Source of the DNA: Datisca glomerata
Lineage: Eukaryota > Streptophyta > Magnoliopsida > Cucurbitales > Datiscaceae
Reading direction: 5' to 3'
DNA length: 64,000 bases
NCBI GenBank assembly: GCA_003255025.1
Contig: QANY01006190.1
Location: 534,317 to 598,316 of the forward strand
The first letter of the stretch is position 1. Each line of letters opens with the position of its first letter. The notes under the pieces are model-generated. The model saw nothing but the letters and a program-made list of their open reading frames with translations. It was not told the origin of the DNA and did not search any database. A program made the position numbers and the translations under genes. Below, piece by piece: positions 34,180 to 45,038 of this stretch.

Positions 34180-35272
34180 TGTTATGAGTGCTTCTTGGAA
34201 ACCAATGAAAGGAGGACACATAACCCAATAGTACCACGATGCATCGCACGGGAACCCCGCCAAGTCCCAGTCATGCACCAGGCGTCCTGCCTGACTTGGC
34301 CTCACAACCTGCGACGAGGGATGGTCGAGCTAGACAGAGCTTTTAAGGAGTAAAGAATACGCGCTGAAGAACTGGAAGTTTGAATAACGACTCAACGTCA
34401 GCACCATCATTACGCGCCGAAAGAAAGAGTCTAATTGCCGTTACCCATGTCAGACCGGTCTCTCTCAATTCATCTTGACCTTTCTGGCAGCTCGAGGGAC
34501 AAGGGCATTAAATGTCACCCCCAATTCATCACATCAACAAGGAACCACCATACCAATGAGGCATCCTTGACACGGTCTTCTTGGCCACATCATCAAAAGC
34601 TTCATCGACACGCATCCTTCTCTAAGGGTTTAGGTATAAATAGGGGTGTTCGCGGTTCGGTTCGATCAATTTTTTGGCAAAAAATTGAACCAAAACTTCG
34701 GTTCAACAATAATACCAAACCGATCCATTCATGAAAGAGAACCAAACTAAACCGTGAGTTTCGGTTCGGTTCGGTTTGATTCTCCCTTTCATATTATTAA
34801 TTATAAATATGTTTTTTAAAAAACAATTTCCAAATAATACAATCAAAAAAATAATAAATATCACAGTTTTGCTTTATGTTCATTCGATTTGATATGAAAT
34901 TATATACAAAACAACGGTTCTCTAATTTTCCCAAACCGAACCGAACTGAAGGTATAAAAAGAATTGACCGAACCGACCATTTTTGGTTCGATTCAGTCGG
35001 TTATGTACAAAAATGTTCACCCCTAGGTATAAATACCATACCTCACCTACTTCGGGACAAGGTAAGCAACTCTCCCCTAAGAAAAACTCTACCAAAATTA
35101 CTCCAGGATACTGATTAGGCATTGAAAGCCCTTGGGCGAGGAAATCACCTATGGGTTCTCTTCGTCCTTAAGATTCTTTATTTGTGTTTTACAGATTCTT
35201 AAAGTCAAGTGGAGTTCCACACTGAAGAGGGGATGACATGCAACATTACTGTTGAGATTTTCGACATCAACA
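34180..35272 (+). repeat. 3' LTR copy B of the gypsy element, split by a MITE
   Basis: TGTTATGAGTGCTTCTTGG to GACATCAACA. Without the MITE and its target copy it is about 700 bp, the most complete LTR in the window. A TATA-like GGTATAAATACC was the landing site of the MITE. Flanked on the right by ATCTT, the probable target duplication. Confidence 0.9.
34641..35025. mobile_element. hAT-type MITE with 8-bp target duplication
   Basis: The 385-bp insert has ends TAGGGGTGTTCGCGG and GTTCACCCCTA, with internal CGGTTCGGTT/AACCGAACCG blocks. It is flanked by a perfect GGTATAAA at 34633-34640 and 35026-35033. The 8-bp duplication and TAGGGGTG ends are typical of hAT MITEs. It has no coding capacity. 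Confidence 0.93.
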
Positions 35273-35277
35273 ATCTT

Positions 35278-36804
35278 AAACTTTTTTTGGTCAAATATGA
35301 TAAGTGGGTCACAATAGCTTTAATTGTTTGTACTTCTTATTTTACTCTTTTTTTCCATTTGGGTCTCTCTTTTTCTCTCTAAAACTTATTGCTCATGATA
35401 AACAAATAAAATATTATTAAACAATAATCTACAAATTATCATAATTTTTGGGGGCAACATTATAAATGGCCCGTGTTCTCATAATTTATGTGTGGATTAA
35501 AGGTCATTTTTGTTAAAAAGTTAACTTTATTGTCTGAAATATATCATCCTTAATTTTTCTCCCATCATACATTAATGTAAAATAAAAATTTACATGAAAG
35601 AGATTATAAAGATGTGAGTATTCGGTTATTAAAATGGTATACAAGTAAATCAACTTCAATACCCCAATTAATTCTGTTAATTCCAAAAATTTTAAATTAT
35701 TGTTCATATATTAACCCACTAATTAAATATCATGTTAGTAGTATTAATTAATGGTGTTTATTTTGGATGGAGAACAGCTGGACAAGGATATATTTCCTTG
35801 TACCGTTGATGACACTCAACTTGCAAAACATTATCAGCCTTTATGTGCTTGTACTTGCATTTGTAGGGGTAGATTACGCATTAATATTTATAGGTTTGGA
35901 AAATTTAAGGACAGATTAATAATTCATTTGAATATTCAACATGCAGCTATTTTTCTTCCTTCATGCGAACACTTCTTTTTTTTAAATTCCCTCATGTATA
36001 TGAACTGTTAATTGTCCAACTAGTATTTTTTTTTTCCAAATTCAGACCCTCGAGGGATATGTGGTCGATGCTGATATTTCATCCTTTAATCTAAATATAT
36101 AAAAAAGGAGGATAAGTTAAATTATATTGAAATTAGTTATTTGAATAACTAATTGTATGTTTTATATGGGTTTGGAAATAACCAAATAATAAAAGATTAA
36201 AGCAATCATATGCAAATGCATTAGTACAAATAGTAACTTCAATAAATAATAATCATCAACTTCGAGAATCACTCATCTCTGCCCAACAATAACGTTATCC
36301 ACACAAATTTTTTATCATCTTTTATTTGTTTTCCCTTATTATCTTTTACAAGTTTTGATATTTTCATGCCACTCTTTGGGTGAGACTGTTTCGGGAGTTG
36401 ATATTATTATTCAACCTTTTACAAGTTATTTTGTCTCTCAATTAGAAATTAACTAATATATCATCGGAGGCTTCTGGACAATAGGTACGGATTTTATTAG
36501 TTCCTGTTTTAGATTAATGGTAAACGGTTTTTATTAGAAGAATCTATATTCTTAATTATTAAGATCTGGTGTTCAAGATTCAACGACTTATCATGTGTCA
36601 TGACTCATGACTAGTCTTGAAAAATTTCATGAATCTATAAAATTAATGGATGTGTTTTGAACTAGTCTAAACAACCGTAAGAACCCAAAAAAACACATTC
36701 TTAACTGCATAGGTTGAGATATATAATTGTTAGATATTTTAGGTCCATAGATATCTTACTAGCTGACGTAACTTTATGACTCCATCATGACATGGAGTGG
36801 AATG
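35278..36804. other. AT-rich intergenic region
   Basis: I see no protein-like frame with recognisable motifs here. One 86-codon frame (35751-36011) is Cys-rich by chance and resembles nothing I know. T-runs and A-runs are frequent. No RNA gene was recognised. Confidence 0.5.
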
Positions 36805-38955
36805 AAATTATTGGTGACATTTATGAAAGCTCATGTTCCCTGAGTTCCACAGGCCGCCTCTTTTTTATCCTTTGGTGGAGGAAGTTAAATGAGCTTTTCC
36901 CTTTTAGCAAATTAAAACAGTCCTAATTTCTTCTAATGATTTTTTTATAAAAAAAGAACTGCATTAAACATCTACAATCTTCACAACGCTAAGGGAAAAA
37001 TGATGAACAACTGCACAATCAATACATTCTAAAGATCCACTCATCTTAGTTAAATTATACGCTACATCATTGTTAGATCTAAAAATATAAATAAAATTTA
37101 CATTATCAAAATTATTTTTAACAAAAAGAATATCATAAATAGGAGATTCTAGATCTCCATCCTTACTGCAGGAAGCATTCAACATATTAATTAATCTCAA
37201 GGCGTCTGTACAAACCATAAGATTCATTATGTTCTACGATCGACTTTAAACCTACCATTGAAATTGGGTACAAAATTAACTATTTTAAATCCAACAACTA
37301 TCACAATATTGTTTGAATTGATCAAACAACGGACTAAATCTCCATTGTTAGTGGCTGGATTCCATGCAGCGTCAGTATAAATTTTCCAATTAGAGTGAGA
37401 ATTAATACCCATGTTCCTGGTAATTGGGAAAGGGTGAGAAATTCCCATCTCAACTACTTGGCGAACGTTTTGAGCTGTTTAAGTACAACTTAAGCCAATC
37501 TCTATAGCATCTGCTTTGCACCTTCTTCAAAAGGGGTTGCAATTTCTACTAATGATTGACATCAACTAATCTATGTTATGGTGGTCTAGAACTACCGAAA
37601 TAGAATTAATTAAGACTAACAATTGTTAATGCTTTAACTGAGCTTCGTAAAATAGTTTTAAGTTTCAATAAAAAAATTATATGTATATATGATCATTATA
37701 TTAGATGAAATTCTGATAATACTAAATTAAATTTTACTATATAATTATTCTTATGAAATCCGAATCAAAAGACTAGAGAAAGAAATTACTACGATTAGCA
37801 ATTTAAAACTATCATACAAAATGATATACTTCAGTTAAGTAATTTGTGAACACAACGAAAGGGTTTGAAGGAAATGAAATCATAATTAAGTATCTGTTGT
37901 ACACTTAATTTTCTGGAGATTGTAGTTCAAGAAATATATATTTGATTGACTCCTTATTCAAGTTGATTGAAAACATGAACTATATATCTTTACATTATAT
38001 TTTGATTTACGTATACTACTTACAAAAGTAAGGATTTTTATTTGAAGACTTAATTAAATTATACAATTTAAAAAAATATAAAATATGAAAGGAAAAAAAG
38101 AAGAAAAAAGCTAACTATAAAAGAAAAAAAGAAAAAAAACAGACATACAAAACAATACCAACTTTGCATGTTAATTTAGTTTTTTGTAGGATTTTGATTT
38201 TGAAGGTGCCCCAGGCCCCCAAACATATGCAGGGAATTATATAAGTTTAGTTTATGCTTTTGATATACATTATTTCAATTCTTGTTTATGCTTTAATATA
38301 TTATTGTGTGAATATATTTTGTCACCCCTTCAAACTATTCCTAGTTCCGTCTCGTGAAAGTAATTCTACAAATGACTAAGATTTATATCAAATTTTAATT
38401 GACTAAATGACGTTTCGACATTTATAATTTTATTTGTCAAGTAATCATATCTTTAGTTTAATTAATTATTAACCTATAAATGACAAATGATTTCAAAATA
38501 AGAATAAAACATTAGTCTGGAATGATTGATTGATAACTCTATTAATTGAAATATGTTCCATATATAAACACTGCTTGACTCAGTTTATAAATTGCAGTTT
38601 AAGTAAATAACTTATTTTTAAGAAGTCGTTTACACAAATTATTGAAATAAACTAGTAGCTTATTTAAGTTAAAAAATTAATATGCTTTAAGTTAAACTAA
38701 ACCAATGTTTTAGCTTAAAATTCTTTTAATTTATTTACATCTTCAAAATTACCCTAATCTTTAAGAAAAACTATACAAATTTACTTTTCTTATTCAAGAC
38801 AGATCTATGAAATGAGTAGGGATGTGTAGGCAACCGACAAACCGAAATAATCGAATCGAATCACACAGAACCGAACCGACTCGGTTTAATCGATTTCTTT
38901 AGATCTAGTGGTTTGTATCGATTCAGTAAAATTTAATAACCGAATTTTCAGTTCA
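36805..38955. repeat. long direct repeat, copy B
   Basis: Begins AAATTATTGGTGACATTTATG and ends within an hAT-like CGGTTCGGTT region. It matches 41615-44447 (copy C) throughout, apart from one insertion in each copy: a LINE here and a 1.3-kb element in C. The shared sequence includes GGTGCCCCAGGCCCCCAAAC and long AT-rich tracts. No coding sequence of its own. Confidence 0.88.
36941..37540 (-). mobile_element. 5'-truncated L1-type LINE with 16-bp target duplication
   Basis: A 600-bp insertion on the minus strand with its poly(A) end on the left (seen as TTTTTTATAAAAAAAG). It is bounded by AATTTCTTCTAATGAT (36925-36940) and AATTTCTACTAATGAT (37541-37556). Copy C has one uninterrupted version of this site. 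The coding remnant is the RNase H-like end: HSNWKIYTDAAWNPATNNGD and VCTDALRLINMLNASCSKDG. Stops and frameshifts are present. Confidence 0.88.
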
Positions 38956-39005
38956 ATTTTCTTTTCCTTAACAAAGTAATCGGTTCGATCTGAACAGACC
39001 TAACC

Positions 39006-39055
<50 letters not shown>

Positions 39056-39605
39056 TTTAATTTTCTTCAATTTTCCAGTTTTATTTTTGGAATGGGGGAC
39101 ATGAGAAATGTAAATTCTGCCAAGTTGAAATGAAATTAATACGACGGGAAGAGTTTCTCTTTCAACCTTATTCAGTCTCTCTGCACAAAATTGATTAAAT
39201 TCTCAATCTCTCTCATTTTTCGTTCATTGAAATATGGTATCCAGCTTTTTGGTCTGTGACGACATTACAGATAGGATGAATCATATTTTACTTTTTTGTC
39301 TGTGACGGAAAGGCCGATTTGAATCATAAACCTTATTCAATCATATTTTTTTGGTCCGATTTGAATTAAAATTGCACGTTTTGTATAAAAGGATGGACCT
39401 GGTATGAGGATTTATATTATAACTTTTGGATAGTTGAATGTAGTGTAACGTTTTACAATTTATATTTTATGATATAAATTAATGATAGTTTAAGAGAGTA
39501 ATCGATTCGATTTGGTTTGATTATTTTTATGTGACCGGTTCGGTTCGGTTTAAGATATTAGATAACCGATCAATGCGGTTCGATTATTTGATGGAACGAT
39601 TTTCG
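38817..39605. mobile_element. hAT-like element remnant with CGGTTCGGTT repeats
   Basis: This starts TAGGGATGTGTAGGCAACCG and carries CGAACCGAC, GGTTCGATCTGAAC and CCGGTTCGGTTCGGTTTAAG blocks characteristic of the hAT MITE at 34641. The right end is not clear. An (ATT)n microsatellite lies inside it at 39005-39055. Confidence 0.5.
39005..39055 (+). repeat. (ATT)n microsatellite
   Basis: About 17 uninterrupted ATT units, lying inside the hAT-like remnant. Confidence 0.95.
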
Positions 39606-40640
39606 TTTAGATTAACGATATAAAAAAAATGGACATTAAAGAAATGAACTAAATATAAACTATACAATTAAGAGTGCTATTAAAATAATTTTAATTAAAA
39701 TGATTCAATTATTTAGTTATTTATGAAACATTAATTTAATATAAGTTATACCTTAAAGTTAATTAAAATTAGTCGAGTCAAACATGTTTTAACTTATAGA
39801 TTAAAACTAGATTTAAATAAGCTACAGCTTTAAAGTTTAAGTTTAAATAGAGCCAAATCAGTTCATATCATCTTTGATGTAGAAGTACTTGTTTTTTTAT
39901 GTAGATCTAAAAGTTACCCTAATTTACTCATGTGTGGGATAGATATATATGTATTGGAATTAATTAATTCATTTTTTGATAGATGAGTAATTGATGGTAC
40001 TACAAATGTGATAGGTAATAATGATTTTGTTCAGGAGAAAATATTAATAAAATATATAGGGATGATCTAACATCTTCTTATATAACTTTTATAAGATTTA
40101 AAAGAGAGCTTTATTTCATGTTAAAAAGGGCCGTAATCATTATAGTTTATCTTAATTACATGATATCCTATATAGTTTCAATAACTATACACAACTTCCT
40201 TATTTCTGTGTCGTAAGTAATTTAATGTGAAAAATAAAAAATATCATTCTCCAATTATGTATCACTGTTTCTTGATCCTATCATTTAAAATTTTAATTAA
40301 AAAAAGTTCAGTAACGCATTTTTCAAGCACTAGACTACATTGTGTATGTGACAAAAAAATAATGATCAATAACATAGATTTTTGACAAAGCAAAGCAAGT
40401 TATAATGTTTCCAACATCACTCGTGAAGCGTTATCCTTATAATTTGTGTAAATTAAGGTAAAATAGATGAGAAATTTATAAAAAAATCACACACGTGAGA
40501 CATAAAAACCACTATCAAATTGTCCACTTGTCTGAAATATCACAGAAATTGCAATAAATTTTGCTTTAATAACAAGAAGGTCACATTCTTCCAAAAAAAG
40601 AAAAAGAAAGAAATGGAAGATAAATAATCTGTTCCTTTTG
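39606..40640. other. upstream region of the ERF gene
   Basis: AT-rich sequence without a protein-like frame. It should include distal regulatory sequence of the ERF gene. An ACACGTGAGA block (E-box/G-box-like CACGTG) lies near 40491-40500. Confidence 0.45.
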
Positions 40641-40651
40641 TTTTTCTCTCC

Positions 40652-40663
40652 TATATTATAAAT
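40652..40663 (+). promoter_or_regulatory. TATA box of the ERF gene
   Basis: TATATTATAAAT lies about 110-120 bp upstream of the start codon, followed by a pyrimidine-rich leader with a CT run (40747-40759). Spacing suits a plant core promoter with a short leader. Confidence 0.65.
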
Positions 40664-40772
40664 ATCCCAAGACCATCTTCACCTTTTTAAGTTTACTCCT
40701 CTATCCTTTGTCAAAAAAAAAAAAAGAGTTTACCCTCTCTACCCCTCTCTCTCTCTCTAACGATACACAAAG

Positions 40773-41333
40773 ATGAATGAAGAAGCTACCATGGGTGAGT
40801 TTAGTTTTTCTCATGGGTATAACAGATGCTCAAGGTATGCTAATCTCATGCCCTACTTAACGGAGCAGTGGGGCGAGTTGCCGTTTCAACTTAACGACTC
40901 TCAAGACATGATTGTCTACAATTCCTTGTACGACGCCGTTAGCTTCGGCTGGTCTCCATTAGATTTAGCTGCCACAACAACAGTTAAAACCGAGTTGACA
41001 AACGAGCTGGAGCTGAGTCAAATTCCGGAAACTGAGCCAAATTTATTGGCTCCAGAAGCCGCTTCACATAAAATGGCTTTTCAGAAGCCGAGAGGGAAGC
41101 ATTATAGAGGGGTTAGGAGGAGGCCGTGGGGTAAGTTTGCAGCCGAGATAAGGGACCCGTCTAAAAATGGCGCGAGAGTGTGGCTTGGTACTTACGAGAC
41201 AGCTGAGGAAGCGGCTTCGGCTTACGACCGAGCGGCTTTTAGAATGCGTGGCTCAAGGGCCTTGCTCAATTTTTCGAGCCGCATTGGCTCCGGCTCACCG
41301 GAGCCAGTGAGAATCACCGGTAAGCGGCGATAA
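40773..41333 (+). CDS. AP2/ERF transcription factor, group IX, short form
   Basis: This intronless gene encodes a 186-residue nuclear DNA-binding protein expected to bind GCC-box promoters in ethylene/jasmonate and defence responses. Residues about 109-168 form one AP2/ERF domain: [20 protein letters not shown] then [20 protein letters not shown] and [18 protein letters not shown]. The Ala and Asp marks of ERF-type, not DREB-type, domains are present. Upstream, residues about 31-60 ([20 protein letters not shown]) match the acidic group IXa motif. The protein stops right after PVRITGKRR, whereas IXa relatives usually continue with a Ser-rich and basic tail. The start at 40773 is the first Met and lies behind a CT-rich leader and TATA box. 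It is flanked by 2-kb direct repeats. Confidence 0.93.
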   Translation: MNEEATMGEFSFSHGYNRCSRYANLMPYLTEQWGELPFQLNDSQDMIVYNSLYDAVSFGWSPLDLAATTTVKTELTNELELSQIPETEPNLLAPEAASHKMAFQKPRGKHYRGVRRRPWGKFAAEIRDPSKNGARVWLGTYETAEEAASAYDRAAFRMRGSRALLNFSSRIGSGSPEPVRITGKRR

Positions 41334-41614
41334 CTTGAGTCGGCTCTGCGTCCAAGTTTAATTAGTAAATTGGCTTAGGGGAGGAAAAGCTTTGCTTCTT
41401 GTTGTGAAGAAAGTTTTCATCGTATTATTTGAGATAACGTGTATATGTCTTTTAAATTCTTATAATCTACTCGTTCTCTTTTCATAAATAAAATATTATG
41501 TCTTAAGATATATGATAATAAATAATATCAAAATTTTTAATTGTTATTTAAACTATTTATTTATTTTTAGAAATAGTAAAAAAAGTGTTATAGATGTCAA
41601 TTCATATGCGAGCA
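41334..41614 (+). other. ERF 3' flank
   Basis: AT-rich region from the ERF stop codon to direct repeat C. TTCATAAATAAAATATT near 41479-41495 contains a plausible poly(A) signal. Confidence 0.5.
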
Positions 41615-44447
41615 AAATTATTGGTGACATTTATGAAAGCCCATGTTTCCCGAGTCCCACAGGCCGCCTCTTTTTTATCCTTTGGTAGAGGAAATTAAAT
41701 AAACTTTTCCCTTTTAGCAAATTAAAACAGTCCTAATTTCTGCTAATGATTGACATCAACTAATACTTCATCTATGTTATGGTGTTCTAGAACTGCCGAA
41801 AATAGAATTAATACTAATAGTGTTAGTGTGGTTTAACTGAGCTTCGTGAAAAAGTTTTAAGTTTCAATAAAAAAATTATAAGTATATATGATCATTATAT
41901 CAGATGAAATTCTGATAAGACTGAATTAAATTTTACTATATAATTATTCTTATGAAATCTGAATCAAAAGACTAGAGTAAGAAATTACTACGATTAGCAA
42001 TTTAAAACTATCATACAAAATGGCATACTTCAGCTAAGTAATTTGTGAAAAGAAAGGGTTTGAAGGAAATGAAATCATAATTAAGTATCTGTTGTACATT
42101 TAATTTTCTGGGGATTGTAGTTCAAGAAATATATATTTAATTGACTCCTTATCGAAGTTGATTGAAAACATGAATTATATATAAAAGTTAAAGAAATTGA
42201 ATCAAATAGTTAAGTTTAGAAGGTTGATTTATACGATACCCCATTTTTTTTTAGATAAATAGTAGATTTGGTGTTGCCACATCACCGATTTTTTTTCTCC
42301 ATTTTTGGTGTGGATAGATTTGCCATCTATAGACGATTTTCTGTTATTGATTGTGTGAGATCATTGTAATTAATTGAGAGATGTTACTGAGTTTAGTATT
42401 AATTTTATTTTTTTAATTTAAAATTATATATTTATCTTTATCTTATCATTAATACGCTACATATATGGATTGATAATCATTGTATTTTTTTGTTACTTTT
42501 GGATTTGTAGCTATTTTCTATTTTTATTGTTATTTTCCACCATCTATTTTCAAACAACCTATTTTTTCAGCACTCATCCGTATTTCGAACCGGAAAATCA
42601 CTCATTAACTATCAAAGTAGTTTGAATAAAAAAAAAGTATTTCACTAATTGAATGCTATTGCCTGAACTGCAACTATGGTAGATTTCATCACCGATTGAC
42701 CGCCATTGACGCCCAACTGAAAGCAGAACCATTGATGGTAGAAGGTAACTCCATTGACGAGGGATAACTCCATTGACGAGAGAAATTACATTGACGGCAA
42801 AGGTAAATCATATTTTCTATATAGATTGACTACTGATTTACCGTGTTTTACCTAATTGCTGTCAATCGTTCTGTTCAGGTGGGCGTCAATGGAGGTTTAC
42901 AAAAGTCAATGGTGGTCTCAGGAAGATTGAGAGTTTTTGGTGATTGTTTTATTCTTTAATTTTGATTATGTTTGATTGACAGATTTTTTACCGTAATTAA
43001 GGTAGTTTTATTAATAGTTTAAGTTTTTAACTTTTTAATTTTTTTTCTCAAATATCATAGGTGGATTTTAAAATTTGAATTGGTTTCATTTAATATAGAA
43101 GATTGAGATTGGTTTACCTAATGATTGAGGAAGAGGCAGAATTTTTAAATTTTCAAAAATTGAAGTTTTTAGTATATCATTAATTGCGGTTTAGGAGGAG
43201 GCGAGATATATGAAATTTTTAAAAATTTCAGTTTAATAATATATTTAGATTGAATTCGTATTAATCTAAATTTTTTGTTTCCTTAATTATATGGTATATA
43301 AAATTAGTATATCAATAGTTTTCGTTTGATTTACCCGAATTAATAGATTTATTTCTTTTTATAGATGAAGGGTATTTTGATCTAAATTATTGATCGTTTA
43401 GAAAATCTACTATTTATCTATAGATCTAGAAACCCTGCTATTGCTTAACACATCCCTCCCAAACTTGTCTATAGTGTAAAATTTTCTTAAAAGCCCATCT
43501 TTACATTATATATGATTTACGTACACTACTTAAAAAATTAAGGATTTTTATTTGAGGACTTCAATTAAATGATACAATGATTAAAAAACTATAAAATATA
43601 AAAGGAAAAAAAAAACTAACTATAAAAGAAAAAAAGAAAAAAAAAACAGACATACAACCATACCAACTTTGCATGTTAATTTAGATTTTTGTAGGATTTT
43701 GATTTTGAAGGTGCCCCAGGCCCCCAAACACATGGGACTATATAAGTTCAGTTATTGACATTATTTCAATTCTTGTTTATGCTTTAATATATTATTGTGT
43801 GAATATATTTTGGCACCCACGAAACTATTCCTAGTTCGTCTCTTGAAGGTAAGTCTACAATGATCAAGATTTATATCAAGTTTTTAATGGACTAAATAAT
43901 GTTTCAACAACATCTATAATTTTATTTCTAAAGTAATCACCTCCTTAGTTTAATTACTTATTAACCTATAAATAACAAATCATTTCAAAATACGAATAAA
44001 ACATCAATATATGAGTGATTGATAGATAACTTGATTAATTAAAACATGTTCTATATATAAACCTGGTTTAACTAAGGTTATAAGTTACAACTTATAATTT
44101 ATAACTTAAATAAATAAATAACTTATTTTAAGAAGACGTTTGACACAACTTATTGAAATAAACTAGCAGCTTATTTAAACTAAAAATCTAATAAGTTTTA
44201 AGCTAAACTAAACTAATATTTTAGCTTAAAATTCTTTTAATTTATTTACATCTTTAAAATTTAGAAAACAATGTAAACCTACTTCTCTATTCAAGACATA
44301 TATATAAGCAGGGATATGCATGTAATCGGCAAACCGAAATAATCGAATCGAATCAAATCAAACCGATTTGACTCGGTTCAATCTGTTTCTTTAGCTCTAG
44401 TGGTTCAGATCGGTTCAGTAAAATTCAGTAACTAAATTTTTGGTTCA
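41615..44447. repeat. long direct repeat, copy C
   Basis: Starts AAATTATTGGTGACATTTATG like copy B and ends in the same hAT-like sequence, where it meets a DUF7745-like fragment. It lacks the LINE present in B and A. It contains a 1298-bp insertion at 42190-43487. Otherwise it follows B closely, including GGTGCCCCAGGCCCCCAAAC near 43710. Confidence 0.88.
42190..43487. mobile_element. 1.3-kb Mutator-like non-autonomous element in repeat C
   Basis: Copies A and B show the empty site. The insert is bounded by TAAAAGTT (42182-42189) and TAAAAGCC (43488-43495), an 8-9 bp target duplication with changes. About 80 bp at each end form an imperfect inverted repeat whose clearest part is AGATAAATAGTAGATTT on both sides. 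Inside, CTCCATTGACGAG occurs twice near 42750-42785, with further CATTGACG repeats. No transposase is seen. Confidence 0.72.
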
Positions 44448-45000
44448 ACACCATGTTCAACTTGAAGAAATATTTTTATCACTTTATCATGCACATAACC
44501 TTGGATCTTTGGAAACAACACGGTGCCATAAATAGATAGAGCATAAAGAGCCATACCCTTATCTTCCTTCAAGAAATTTTGGGTGAGATCTATGACGTAA
44601 TCTAGAGGCACACACTCATTCCCACCTTTAATTTTTAGCATTTTCTCAATCTCAGATGCATAGACAGTACCCAAGAGTTTAGATAAAGCTCTCTTAAACA
44701 TGAGTTTTTTCTCATAATTATAAACTTTATCCGTATTTTGTAGCGGGATATTCAGTAAGACTTGATATTCTTCAATTGTAGGAGTATTATCAATTGTTCT
44801 AAAGGTGAAACATCTGTACATAGGGTCCAAAAAATGCATCAAAGCCTCAAGAACGGGGGCGTTGACAGCATATACATAAGATAAGTGACGTGACCATATT
44901 TGTCAACAAATATATTTTTTGCTCAGGTGAAAATCCTTCAATATCTTCTTCAACCTTTCTAAGTCAATGTGTGAGAACTCTATCTTAGTGATTGATGGTA
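44432..45000 (-). pseudogene. DUF7745-like plant protein fragment
   Basis: Open from 44842 to 44432 on the minus strand: ALMHFLDPMYRCFTFRTIDN, TPTIEEYQVLLNIPL, GGNECVPLDYVIDLTQNFLK and MALYALSIYGTVLFPKIQGY. This is the pattern of DUF7745 proteins, which are common in plant genomes, often near transposons. An upstream part (about 44990-44850: LSEQKIYLLT, GHVTYLMYML) is in another frame, so at least one frameshift exists. The downstream end runs into hAT-like repeat sequence. It is a fragment without known function. Confidence 0.62.
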
Positions 45001-45038
45001 GAAGAACGACATCCTCCCTTTGTAGACAATATCCTTTT

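Larger units (their letters stand above)
23495..35272 (+). mobile_element. Ty3/gypsy retrotransposon, Tat-like, rearranged
   Basis: It starts TGTTATGAG and ends GACATCAACA. The flanks GTCTT (23490-23494) and ATCTT (35273-35277) are a plausible 5-bp target duplication with one transition. Inside come 5' LTR, primer site, a decayed reverse transcriptase, RNase H and integrase, a tandem-repeat array, an antisense frame, and the 3' end in two copies. RT before integrase makes it gypsy. The primer site, array and antisense gene suggest the Tat group. Gag and protease are missing. Confidence 0.85.

Noticed and set aside
23495..35272. Two independent gypsy insertions instead of one rearranged element
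   Set aside because: The outer flanks GTCTT/ATCTT fit one insertion. The inner LTR copy has no target duplication of its own, and the second block has no 5' LTR or primer site.
35751..36011. 86-codon frame as a small Cys-rich protein gene
   Set aside because: No homologous motif, no promoter or leader context, and AT-rich surroundings. Such frames are expected by chance.
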